Notes: a model not told the origin generated them from the letters alone. A DNA stretch of 5,196 nucleotides from Oscillospiraceae bacterium (GCA_902795765.1 CADBMQ010000046.1:1-5196), one strand, 5' to 3'. Positions 1-5,196 are shown, counted from the first letter of the stretch. A program made the numbers and translations.

Positions 1-73
1 CAGATGTTTACAAACAAAATACGCTATATTTTTTGACGTTTGCGTACGTACTGGTTAAAAAATAGTATCCATA
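1..73. other. Non-coding edge downstream of the PIN gene
   Basis: This AT-rich stretch follows the stop codon of the minus-strand PIN gene. I see no gene, no convincing terminator (no GC stem followed by a T-run on the minus strand) and no start of another gene. It contains a self-complementary 8-mer, GTACGTAC, at 44-51. The defence operon could continue past the left edge, for example into a restriction subunit, but nothing here shows it. Confidence 0.5.
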
Positions 74-1144
74 TTAAAATGGCAAATCATCGTCAGATAC
101 ATCAAACGGCAATGCCGGTGGAGCTTTATAATTGCGGTTCAGAATTTTTGTGGCCGCTTCAAAAAACTGTTCACTATATTGAGAATAGTTACTTAAGACA
201 GCTTGGTAAATCCGTAATGCTTTTTCAAGGTTCTGCATAGGGATTTCTGTATCGCAATCAATTACTCTGCCATCAAAATCAAGTAGCTTTGAAGCAGGAA
301 CAGACTTTTCAAAAATATGATCGGCAATGTCACTACGAAGTCCTGCAAAAAATGTCTTAGTATAGTCTTTGTTAAAAGGAACAGAAGTCGTAAAGGTTTG
401 TGACCATTGAGGATCACCGAAGCAATTCTTCCAATCTACCCCTCGTAGACCTTCGATAGCTTCTTCGACTTCTTCCCTGAAAGTATCCAGGTTAGGCAAC
501 TCTTCAGGTTTTTTCTCTGGATTAGACTCTGGTGTTGGCTTTTCTGGTTGTTTCAGCAGTTCCTTATAATAGTTGTTGGGGTGAATTTCGATTGTTTTAC
601 CTGTTACCTCGTGAAATTCTTTTTGCAGATACTCTGTGTTGTTTCTAAAAGCACTTTTGTCATCTGTAACGAATATCACATCGTCTTCGCCGTTGTCCCT
701 GAAATAGGCAAGCATAGATAACCACAATAGACAATCCTTAAAGCCTTTATCGCTGGCATCTTTGGCTGCCGAAAAAGGGGGAAGTCTTCTATTTGCACGA
801 TCAATGATTGTAGTGAGCGTCTCTCCGTCTTTTGTAAAAGGAATGATATTATCTCCGAAATAGTTTTCGTATTTTGTCTGCATTCCTTTTTGATAGAACT
901 CACTTTCTTCTTCATAAGTCTTTTTGAAGCTAATCGTTGCAAAATGAATAAACTTCACTTTGCACTTTTCCGCTTCATCAAATTGTGCTTTCAGGTCACG
1001 ACAATTCTGCGCAATTCGCTCATCTATCGAAACCTGAGTGATGTAAACGGAGAACTTTTCTTTCAATTTATCAAGTACTTCATCCAAGTTTTGATTTTGA
1101 ATAATAAAATTAGTGTCAAAAACAAAGGCTTTCTTTTCAGCCAT
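74..1144 (-). CDS. PIN-domain nuclease-like protein with an SSB-like C-terminal tail
   Basis: This 356-residue protein has a PIN-like N-terminal domain (about residues 5-195). PIN domains are metal-dependent nucleases, usually acting on RNA, whose active site is a cluster of acidic residues. Those residues are visible: D10 in FVFDTNFI, E42 in SIDER, D137 in KGFKDCLLW and D161/D162 in VTDDKSAF. The PPF...KGFKD arrangement resembles the PIN_8/DUF4935 type. A Pro/Glu/Lys-rich linker (about 199-218) leads to a C-terminal region (219-356) I do not recognise. The last residues, DVSDDDLPF, match the acidic tip of Firmicutes SSB proteins, which recruits DNA-repair enzymes; that part of the role is inferred. 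The ATG start is supported by AAGGAGG at 1152-1158, 7 nt upstream. The gene lies 31 bp after the AbiJ-like gene on the same strand, so the two are probably co-transcribed. No signal peptide or membrane segment is seen, so it should be cytoplasmic. It is likely a defence effector; its substrate is unknown. Confidence 0.85.
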   Translation of the reverse strand: MAEKKAFVFDTNFIIQNQNLDEVLDKLKEKFSVYITQVSIDERIAQNCRDLKAQFDEAEKCKVKFIHFATISFKKTYEEESEFYQKGMQTKYENYFGDNIIPFTKDGETLTTIIDRANRRLPPFSAAKDASDKGFKDCLLWLSMLAYFRDNGEDDVIFVTDDKSAFRNNTEYLQKEFHEVTGKTIEIHPNNYYKELLKQPEKPTPESNPEKKPEELPNLDTFREEVEEAIEGLRGVDWKNCFGDPQWSQTFTTSVPFNKDYTKTFFAGLRSDIADHIFEKSVPASKLLDFDGRVIDCDTEIPMQNLEKALRIYQAVLSNYSQYSEQFFEAATKILNRNYKAPPALPFDVSDDDLPF

Positions 1145-1175
1145 TCTTAGCCCTCCTTACATCGTAAAATCGGAT

Positions 1176-1997
1176 CTATTTAACCTTTTCCCACTTTTCA
1201 ATCAGGTAATTTACGAATGCAGAGCAGGAGATCAGCATATATTTTGCATCCTCACTGCTTGCATCGGCGAAGTCAATACTGCCATGACGGATACCACCCT
1301 CATCGGATGTGTACCCGTATAGGCTGCTCATAGCGCTCTGAAGCGCCTTATGTAGCTTGATTCCCTTGCTTTCCAACTTCTTCAACGCTTCACCAAGAGT
1401 AGCTTTTGGATTCTCAGTTATAATACAACACATGGCTTCTACTGCGCTAATAGAATCCTTAATCGTATTTTCGTAATCAGGTGCTTTTCTATTAGAAAAT
1501 GAGTCTACTGCTTTTCTAATGTGAGCTCTCGCTGAGTCATACGGAATGTTGATAGCTTCTTCAAGTGCTTTTAGCTCATGCTCTGAAACAACAGGCACAA
1601 CCAGCTTATCCATAATCCTATAGCCAGAAACTTCTTCTTCGAGAATCCTGTTAAAAACAGTTCTCATTTTTTCTACTGTATCTTCTTCGGAATTCATGAA
1701 ATACCTTTCGATAAAATCAAAAATCACATACCACTCTTTGGCTTCCATGATATATTTTTGTAACACTTCTGCGTTACGTTTTTTTATCAATTCATTTTTC
1801 GGGAATTCATAAGGAACCCCCATCTCAATCATCATGTCTTCGATGCCTGTCGTATAATTTGTCCAGTCAATCGTATCATATGAATCGAATTCTTGCTTAT
1901 AAAAGGCTGCAAGAATTCTTCTTTTCAGTGTGTCGCTTGCTGCTTCTAATTGCAAAACAGAACTTTTATATCCATATCTTTGAGAAAATGTACTCAC
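1176..1997 (-). CDS. AbiJ-NTD4/HEPN-like abortive infection protein
   Basis: This 273-residue protein opens with MSTFSQRYGYK, the characteristic beginning of the AbiJ N-terminal domain 4 (AbiJ-NTD4) family; that domain covers roughly residues 1-110. The C-terminal part (about 150-270) looks like a HEPN helical domain. It has the polar helix DSISAVEAMC at 181-190, the GEALKKL helix at 202-208, and DEGGIRHGS at 232-240. HEPN proteins in abortive-infection systems are commonly RNases that act in infected cells. Here the Arg and His of RHG (237-238) are adjacent rather than in the usual R-x4-6-H spacing, so catalytic activity cannot be assumed. The start is GTG, chosen because GGAGGT at 2004-2009 lies 6 nt upstream and the N-terminus then matches the family. 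It begins 2 bp after the hsdS remnant and is followed by the PIN gene, which suggests one operon. The product is probably cytoplasmic. Family assignment is by recognition of motifs, not by a search. Confidence 0.8.
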   Translation of the reverse strand: MSTFSQRYGYKSSVLQLEAASDTLKRRILAAFYKQEFDSYDTIDWTNYTTGIEDMMIEMGVPYEFPKNELIKKRNAEVLQKYIMEAKEWYVIFDFIERYFMNSEEDTVEKMRTVFNRILEEEVSGYRIMDKLVVPVVSEHELKALEEAINIPYDSARAHIRKAVDSFSNRKAPDYENTIKDSISAVEAMCCIITENPKATLGEALKKLESKGIKLHKALQSAMSSLYGYTSDEGGIRHGSIDFADASSEDAKYMLISCSAFVNYLIEKWEKVK

Positions 1998-1999
1998 AC

Positions 2000-2545
2000 T
2001 TACACCTCCAGTTTACCGCTCATCAGGCGAGGCAATAACATATCACGCTGTGTAGCAAGGTTTTTGTTTTTCAGCAAAAGCATCCTGATGCTGTCATAGA
2101 TATCATCTATCTGCTTTTCAAAAGTTTGTACAACATCATCAGACGGCATAGTGATTTTGATCTTTTTAATCAAATCCTGACTGAGATTTTGTTGTGCCGC
2201 TCCAAAAGAAATCAACAAAAGATATTCTCTGATTGATTTCAAATAATAGTACAAATAATGCTTTGAAGAAAAGTCACGTTTATCTGAAAATACACAGCAC
2301 GCCTGATTACAGGTCATTTCACTATCAAAGTAAGCAAGCAAACCTATATTCACACCATACATAGCCATGGCAACTGATTTTGCAGGAAGCACTTTTGCCG
2401 AAGAATTGTTTACCGCCTCTTGGGTAATGTATTCCTCGGTATCGATTATTACGCAATCTTTAATCTCACCTGTTTTAACCCAAGGGTATACGCCACTATC
2501 AAAATACTCTGGATTACTTCTACTTGGAGTTCCACCAGAACAAGG
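2000..2545 (-). pseudogene. hsdS: Type I restriction specificity subunit (HsdS), 3' remnant with one target-recognition domain
   Basis: HsdS directs the type I restriction-modification complex to its DNA target through two target-recognition domains (TRDs), each followed by a conserved helical spacer; full-length proteins are about 400 residues. Only 181 codons remain. The frame opens with CSGGTPSRSNPEYF and WVKTGEIKD, the usual beginning of a TRD, and continues with YGVNIG, NQACC and QQNLSQDLIKKI. It ends with the classic C-terminal helix motif RDMLLPRLMSGKLEV. In frame upstream of 2545 there is a TAG at 2546-2548, and neither the first TRD nor the central spacer is present. The first in-frame start codon is a GTG at 2390-2392, inside the TRD, which would give a 130-residue product lacking the TRD start. 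The gene therefore looks broken by a deletion or rearrangement. The alternative is a silent cassette of a phase-variable hsdS set, whose partners would lie outside the window. Its last codons supply the ribosome binding site of the next gene. Confidence 0.85.
2004..2009 (-). promoter_or_regulatory. Ribosome binding site of the AbiJ-like gene, inside hsdS
   Basis: Read on the minus strand, GGAGGT lies 6 nt before the GTG at 1995-1997. It is formed by the last two sense codons of the hsdS remnant (GAG GTG), and the hsdS stop TAA sits between it and the GTG. This fixes the AbiJ-like start and is the arrangement expected for translational coupling. Confidence 0.75.
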
Positions 2546-2784
2546 CTACGGGTGGATAAGGAAGTATAAAAAACTTAATATGGCACTCAATTTGTCCGGG
2601 GAAACATCTGATGCGGCCGGTGAAGCCTGTTTCCGTTGGTATATCGCACAAGCATTTGGCAATGCATCGAAAGAATATACACCAAGAGTTATGAAACAAA
2701 CTGACAGATGTTCAAAAGACTTCTACAAAATGGCATTGCAACTTTTTTGTTATACAATCATAATGTGCAAAATTATGCGATGAA
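2546..2784. other. Junction segment with no assignable gene
   Basis: This stretch lies between the broken edge of hsdS and the stop codon of the DUF624 gene. All three minus-strand frames contain stops and show no HsdS first half. One plus-strand frame is open from 2367 to 2783, but up to 2545 it runs antisense to the hsdS remnant and it has no well-placed ribosome binding site. From about 2549 this frame reads GWIRKYKK and then LSGETSDA, which loosely recalls the DNA-binding part of Tc5/CENP-B-type transposases; I do not consider that established. No terminator for the DUF624 gene and no strong promoter for the defence genes are visible. It is best described as a rearrangement scar. Confidence 0.5.
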
Positions 2785-3492
2785 TTATTGTTCGTTCTCA
2801 CCGTCGGTATTATCATCGGCGTTATCATCGGCGGATTCTATGCCGAAAGCTTCGTTGATTTTTTCAGCCGTGCCGCAGCTTGACGCGAGCGCGATGATGA
2901 AAAACGGCAAAACGGCGACAAACGGCACGCTGTACGGGAACAGCGCAAATATCAGCGCTATGCATACCGCGACCGACAGCAGATAGCACAGCGTTGATTT
3001 TATGTTGCCGAACGCCAAAATGAGCGAGTTTGCGAATATTGCGGTAAATTTTTGGTCGATTTTTGTAAATATCGGGAAAAACCAGCCTAAAACAATAGTG
3101 AGCAGAATGTGGCAGACGGCGCATATTACCGCCAAAACAAACATAACCGACGCTTGCTTTGCCATATTAAAGTAAAACCAACAGGAAAAATCAATAACGG
3201 CAAACAAGGCGAGGAAAATCAGCCCGTAAAGGGTGCTTTTGCCGAATTCCTTTTTGAAATCGGCGAAATATTCACGGATAGGGTAGACCACCTTGTCCTC
3301 GGCGTATTTGTTGCATACCTCAATCAGCGCCTTGTACGACGCGCCGACGGTGAATATCGGTATGCAGGTGAGCGTGAACACGAGATTTAGCAGAATAAAA
3401 TCGAAAAAATTATGAAAAATCAACTGAAAATAGCCGGCGACACCCTTTTTGCGGATATACGGAACGGTCTTGTCAAGGTTCATCAGGTTCAT
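2785..3492 (-). CDS. DUF624 (YesL-like) membrane protein
   Basis: This 235-residue polytopic membrane protein matches the DUF624/YesL family. Family members are found beside carbohydrate ABC transporters in Firmicutes; their biochemical role is not established. Visible family signs are the first hydrophobic segment with NLVFTLTCIPIFTVGASYKAL (about 35-55) and YFADFKKEF (75-83). Further hydrophobic segments lie at about 88-108, 115-140, 166-186 and 187-205, giving roughly five membrane passes, so the protein sits in the cytoplasmic membrane. The C-terminus is an acidic tail containing ADDNADDN. An ATG 21 bp further upstream (3511-3513) also opens the frame, but it has no ribosome binding site. 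The ATG at 3490-3492 has AGGAAG 6 nt upstream and is preferred. The gene is divergent from a sugar-binding lipoprotein, and the shared intergenic space suggests joint regulation and a role in the same uptake system, which is an inference. Confidence 0.85.
   Translation of the reverse strand: MNLMNLDKTVPYIRKKGVAGYFQLIFHNFFDFILLNLVFTLTCIPIFTVGASYKALIEVCNKYAEDKVVYPIREYFADFKKEFGKSTLYGLIFLALFAVIDFSCWFYFNMAKQASVMFVLAVICAVCHILLTIVLGWFFPIFTKIDQKFTAIFANSLILAFGNIKSTLCYLLSVAVCIALIFALFPYSVPFVAVLPFFIIALASSCGTAEKINEAFGIESADDNADDNTDGENEQ
2810..2833. repeat. 12-bp perfect tandem duplication inside the DUF624 gene
   Basis: TTATCATCGGCG occurs twice back to back (2810-2821 and 2822-2833). On the minus strand it encodes the duplicated tetrapeptide ADDN-ADDN in the acidic C-terminal tail. 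The length is a multiple of three, so the frame is kept. It is probably a replication-slippage product in a tail tolerant of length change. Confidence 0.8.
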
Positions 3493-3498
3493 ATAATT

Positions 3499-3504
3499 CT
3501 TCCT
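3499..3504 (-). promoter_or_regulatory. Ribosome binding site that decides the DUF624 start
   Basis: Read on the minus strand this is AGGAAG, 6 nt before the ATG at 3490-3492. It lies downstream of the alternative ATG at 3511-3513, which has only AT-rich sequence before it. The site therefore favours the shorter, 235-residue protein. Confidence 0.7.
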
Positions 3505-3524
3505 TTGCATCATATATTACTTAT

Positions 3525-3553
3525 ATATTAGCACAAACGGCACAAAAAATCAA
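3525..3553 (-). promoter_or_regulatory. Probable sigma-A promoter of the DUF624 gene
   Basis: On the minus strand there is TTGATT (-35, plus coordinates 3548-3553), a 17-nt spacer, and TAATAT (-10, 3525-3530) preceded by an extended TGC element. Transcription would begin near 3518, giving a leader of about 26 nt before the ATG at 3492. That fits the choice of the downstream start codon. Confidence 0.5.
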
Positions 3554-3643
3554 CAACGACAGTTTGGTTGTATAAAATATATAAAAATAATTATAATAGT
3601 TTATATGTTGTCTACAAAATTACGAAAAATGATAAAAAGGGGG

Positions 3644-3672
3644 TTGCAATTTGTTAACATTCATGCTATATT
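3644..3672 (+). promoter_or_regulatory. Probable promoter of the solute-binding protein gene
   Basis: TTGCAA (-35, 3644-3649) and TATATT (-10, 3667-3672) are separated by 17 nt, and TGC precedes the -10 box as an extended element. The region upstream (about 3570-3610) is strongly A/T-rich, as in UP-element-assisted promoters. The predicted start of transcription, near 3679, lies immediately before the LacI-type operator. Confidence 0.6.
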
Positions 3673-3681
3673 TAAATTGCG

Positions 3682-3699
3682 GTTGGAAACGATTCCAAC
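3682..3699. promoter_or_regulatory. LacI-family operator (CcpA/MalR-like palindrome)
   Basis: GTTGGAAACGATTCCAAC has perfect 7-bp arms around ACGA and is centred on a CG step, the hallmark of operators bound by LacI-family regulators. It lies about 10 bp downstream of the -10 box of the solute-binding gene, in the first transcribed bases, where a bound repressor would block transcription. The strong symmetry suggests a dedicated sugar-responsive repressor more than the global regulator CcpA, but the sequence cannot settle this. The regulator gene is not in the window. Confidence 0.75.
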
Positions 3700-3735
3700 A
3701 GTTTCAGAATTTATTTTTTTCAGGAGGAAAAAAGA

Positions 3736-5103
3736 ATGAAAGCATTCAGTAAAATTTTGGCACTAACACTCGCTGCATTGTTTGCGGTAAGCGTACTGGC
3801 AAGTTGCGGCAAAAACGAAACAGGCAACAACGACGATAATGTCGAGGCTGCAAAAGAAATCAGATATCTCAATTTCAAACCTGAGATTGCAGACGTCTAC
3901 AAGGAAATCGCAGAAAAATACGAAGAGGAAACCGGCGTAAAGGTAATCGTTGAAACAGCGGCGAACAACACCTATGAGCAGACTCTTATGTCTAAGATGG
4001 CGACAGACGAAGCTCCGACAATCTTCCAGATTAACGGCCCGAGAGGCTATGCAAACTGGAAAGATTACTGCGCTGATCTCACCGACAGCGATATTTATCA
4101 GCATCTTTCCGATAAATCGCTTGCGGTAACCGTTGACGGCAAGGCTTACGGTGTTCCGTACGTTGTAGAGGGCTACGGCATCATTTACAACCAGGCTATT
4201 ATGGATAAATACTTTGCGCTTGACAAGAAGGCAACAAAGTATACCTCAATGGACGAAATCAACAACTTCGCAGCTCTCAAAGAAGTTGCAGAGGATATGC
4301 AGAAAAACAAAGAGGCTCTCGGCATCGAAGGCGTTTTTGCAAGCACATCGCTCAAATCCGGCGAGGACTGGAGATGGCAGACTCACCTCGCTAACCTGCC
4401 CGTATATCAGGAGTTCAAGGCTAACAACGTCGATTTGACATCCGACGCTACAAAGACTCTCAACTTTGATTATGCGGAAAACTTTAAAATCATATTCGAC
4501 CTTTATCTCAACAACTCGACCGTTGACAAGACAAAGCTCGGCACAAAGACCGTAAACGATTCAATGGCAGAGTTCGCTCTTGAAAAATGCGCAATGGTTC
4601 AGAACGGCAACTGGGCATGGGGTCAGGTTTCCGGTGTTAAGGGCAACAAGGTTAAGGCTGAAAATGTTAAGTTCCTCCCGATTTACACAGGTGTAGACGG
4701 CGAAGAGTCGCAGGGACTTTGCGTTGGCACAGAAAACTTCTTCTGCGTAAACTCGCAGGCAACAGCAGGCGAGCAGAAAGCCGCTAAAGATTTCATCTAC
4801 TGGCTGTATTCAAGCGAAACCGGCAAAGATTACGTTACCAACAAACTGGGCTTCATCGCTCCGTTCGATACATTCGAAGACAGCGAAAAGCCGACCGATC
4901 CGCTTGCAAAAGAGATTCTCAGTTGGATGGAGAAAGACGGCGTAACATCTGTTCCGTGGAACTTCACCCTGTTCCCGTCGCAGACATTCAAGGATAACTT
5001 CGGCGCAGCTCTCTTACAGTATGCGCAGGGCACAAAGTCGTTCGACGATGTTAAAAAACAGGTTGTAAGCGACTGGGCTTCGGAGAGCGCAGCTATCGAA
5101 TAA
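3736..5103 (+). CDS. ABC transporter substrate-binding lipoprotein, family 1 (carbohydrate)
   Basis: This 455-residue extracellular solute-binding protein would capture a sugar or oligosaccharide outside the membrane and pass it to an ABC permease. It has a lipoprotein signal peptide with a basic start (MKAFSK), a hydrophobic core and a lipobox LASC, so C24 would be the lipid-modified first residue. Family 1 features follow: KEIAEKYEEETGVKV (56-70), the hinge-region motif GVPY (139-142) and FALEKCAMVQNGNWAW (280-295), corresponding to the family's F..G.aAM...G.W. Many Trp/Tyr residues (W108, W212, W214, W293, W295) could stack against sugar rings. Length is normal for the family. The ATG start is supported by AGGAGG at 3722-3727, 8 nt upstream. 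It is divergent from the DUF624 gene and controlled by a probable LacI-type operator. The permease and sugar-hydrolase genes expected next are beyond the window, and the actual sugar cannot be named. Base composition is clearly richer in G+C than the defence genes to the left. Confidence 0.92.
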   Translation: MKAFSKILALTLAALFAVSVLASCGKNETGNNDDNVEAAKEIRYLNFKPEIADVYKEIAEKYEEETGVKVIVETAANNTYEQTLMSKMATDEAPTIFQINGPRGYANWKDYCADLTDSDIYQHLSDKSLAVTVDGKAYGVPYVVEGYGIIYNQAIMDKYFALDKKATKYTSMDEINNFAALKEVAEDMQKNKEALGIEGVFASTSLKSGEDWRWQTHLANLPVYQEFKANNVDLTSDATKTLNFDYAENFKIIFDLYLNNSTVDKTKLGTKTVNDSMAEFALEKCAMVQNGNWAWGQVSGVKGNKVKAENVKFLPIYTGVDGEESQGLCVGTENFFCVNSQATAGEQKAAKDFIYWLYSSETGKDYVTNKLGFIAPFDTFEDSEKPTDPLAKEILSWMEKDGVTSVPWNFTLFPSQTFKDNFGAALLQYAQGTKSFDDVKKQVVSDWASESAAIE

Positions 5104-5110
5104 ATTATAA

Positions 5111-5125
5111 TCGGCGTGATGCCGA
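5111..5125 (+). other. Short hairpin after the solute-binding gene
   Basis: TCGGC-GTGAT-GCCGA can form a 5-bp stem with a 5-nt loop, starting 7 nt after the stop codon. There is no T-run after it. It may add to the larger hairpin just downstream in protecting the 3' end of the message. Confidence 0.4.
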
Positions 5126-5135
5126 ACAATCGGAA

Positions 5136-5164
5136 CGCTCTGCCGAACTCGCTTTGGCAGAGCG
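5136..5164 (+). terminator. GC-rich hairpin downstream of the solute-binding gene (weak or partial terminator)
   Basis: CGCTCTGCC (5136-5144) pairs perfectly with GGCAGAGCG (5156-5164) across an 11-nt loop, followed by GTTTTG. The stem is strong but the T-run is only four bases. It may therefore act as a leaky terminator or a message-stabilising stem that raises the binding protein above its permeases, as is known for some sugar ABC operons. Confidence 0.6.
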
Positions 5165-5196
5165 GTTTTGGTAAACTACGCAAAAGGAAATTTTGC

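Noticed and set aside
44..51. Palindrome GTACGTAC as an operator or terminator
   Set aside because: It is too short, has no T-run after it on either strand and no promoter beside it; 8-bp palindromes arise by chance.
40..240. 66-codon plus-strand frame
   Set aside because: It overlaps the PIN gene in antisense, including its conserved-looking tail, and has no ribosome binding site or family features.
890..1322. Plus-strand open frames at 890-1150 and 1113-1322
   Set aside because: They run antisense to the PIN and AbiJ-like genes, have no good ribosome binding sites and show no recognisable protein features.
2708..3390. Plus-strand frames at 2708-2986 and 3109-3390, and the minus-strand frame at 2864-3124
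   Set aside because: All overlap the DUF624 gene, whose membrane-protein pattern and family motifs are clear, so these are shadow frames.
3493..3513. Upstream ATG at 3511-3513 as the DUF624 start (242 residues)
   Set aside because: It has no ribosome binding site and lies only about 5 nt from the predicted transcription start; the ATG at 3490-3492 has AGGAAG correctly spaced.
3763..5183. Minus-strand frames at 3763-4104 and 4830-5183, and the plus-strand frame at 4214-4438
   Set aside because: They lie inside the well-supported solute-binding protein gene and show no features of their own.
5180..5196. Inverted repeat GCAAAA-GGAAA-TTTTGC at the right edge
   Set aside because: The arms are only 6 bp and A/T-rich and the window ends there; the GGA may simply belong to the next gene's ribosome binding site.
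1..5196. CRISPR arrays, tRNA/rRNA genes, riboswitches and complete insertion sequences
   Set aside because: I saw no spaced direct repeats, no tRNA-like or rRNA sequence, no recognisable riboswitch leader and no transposase with terminal inverted repeats.

Overview
The window looks like a piece of a Gram-positive Clostridia chromosome, plausibly a gut Oscillospiraceae/Ruminococcaceae-type organism. The reasons are strong AGGAGG-type ribosome binding sites, a lipoprotein-type solute-binding protein, a DUF624/YesL membrane protein, and a Firmicutes-style acidic tail on one protein. No rRNA, tRNA or other taxonomic marker is present, so this placement is an inference.

Left part (about 1-2545, all on the minus strand, visibly more AT-rich): the tail of a defence locus. 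In transcription order it holds (i) the 3' remnant of a type I restriction specificity gene (hsdS), cut off at the start of its last target-recognition domain; (ii) an AbiJ-NTD4/HEPN-like abortive-infection protein, which starts with GTG 2 bp after the hsdS stop and takes its ribosome binding site from the last hsdS codons; and (iii) a PIN-domain nuclease-like protein 31 bp further on. The PIN protein ends in DVSDDDLPF, nearly the same as the C-terminal tip of Firmicutes single-stranded-DNA-binding protein (SSB). A pair of predicted RNase folds (HEPN and PIN) in a restriction-modification setting, one with an SSB-mimic tail, is the most interesting item here.

Junction (2546-2784): 239 bp without a gene I can assign. 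The hsdS reading frame stops exactly here, so this marks a deletion, insertion or rearrangement edge between the defence locus and the sugar-uptake locus.

Right part (2785-5196): a carbohydrate-uptake locus. A DUF624 membrane protein (minus strand) is divergent from a family 1 extracellular solute-binding lipoprotein (plus strand). The 243-bp space between them contains a promoter in each direction and a near-perfect LacI-family operator (18 bp, centred on CG) just downstream of the plus-strand -10 box. A GC-rich hairpin follows the solute-binding gene. The permease genes normally expected next would lie beyond the right edge.

The two halves do not appear to work together. The right half is probably native sugar-uptake DNA, and the left half an acquired and partly decayed defence island.
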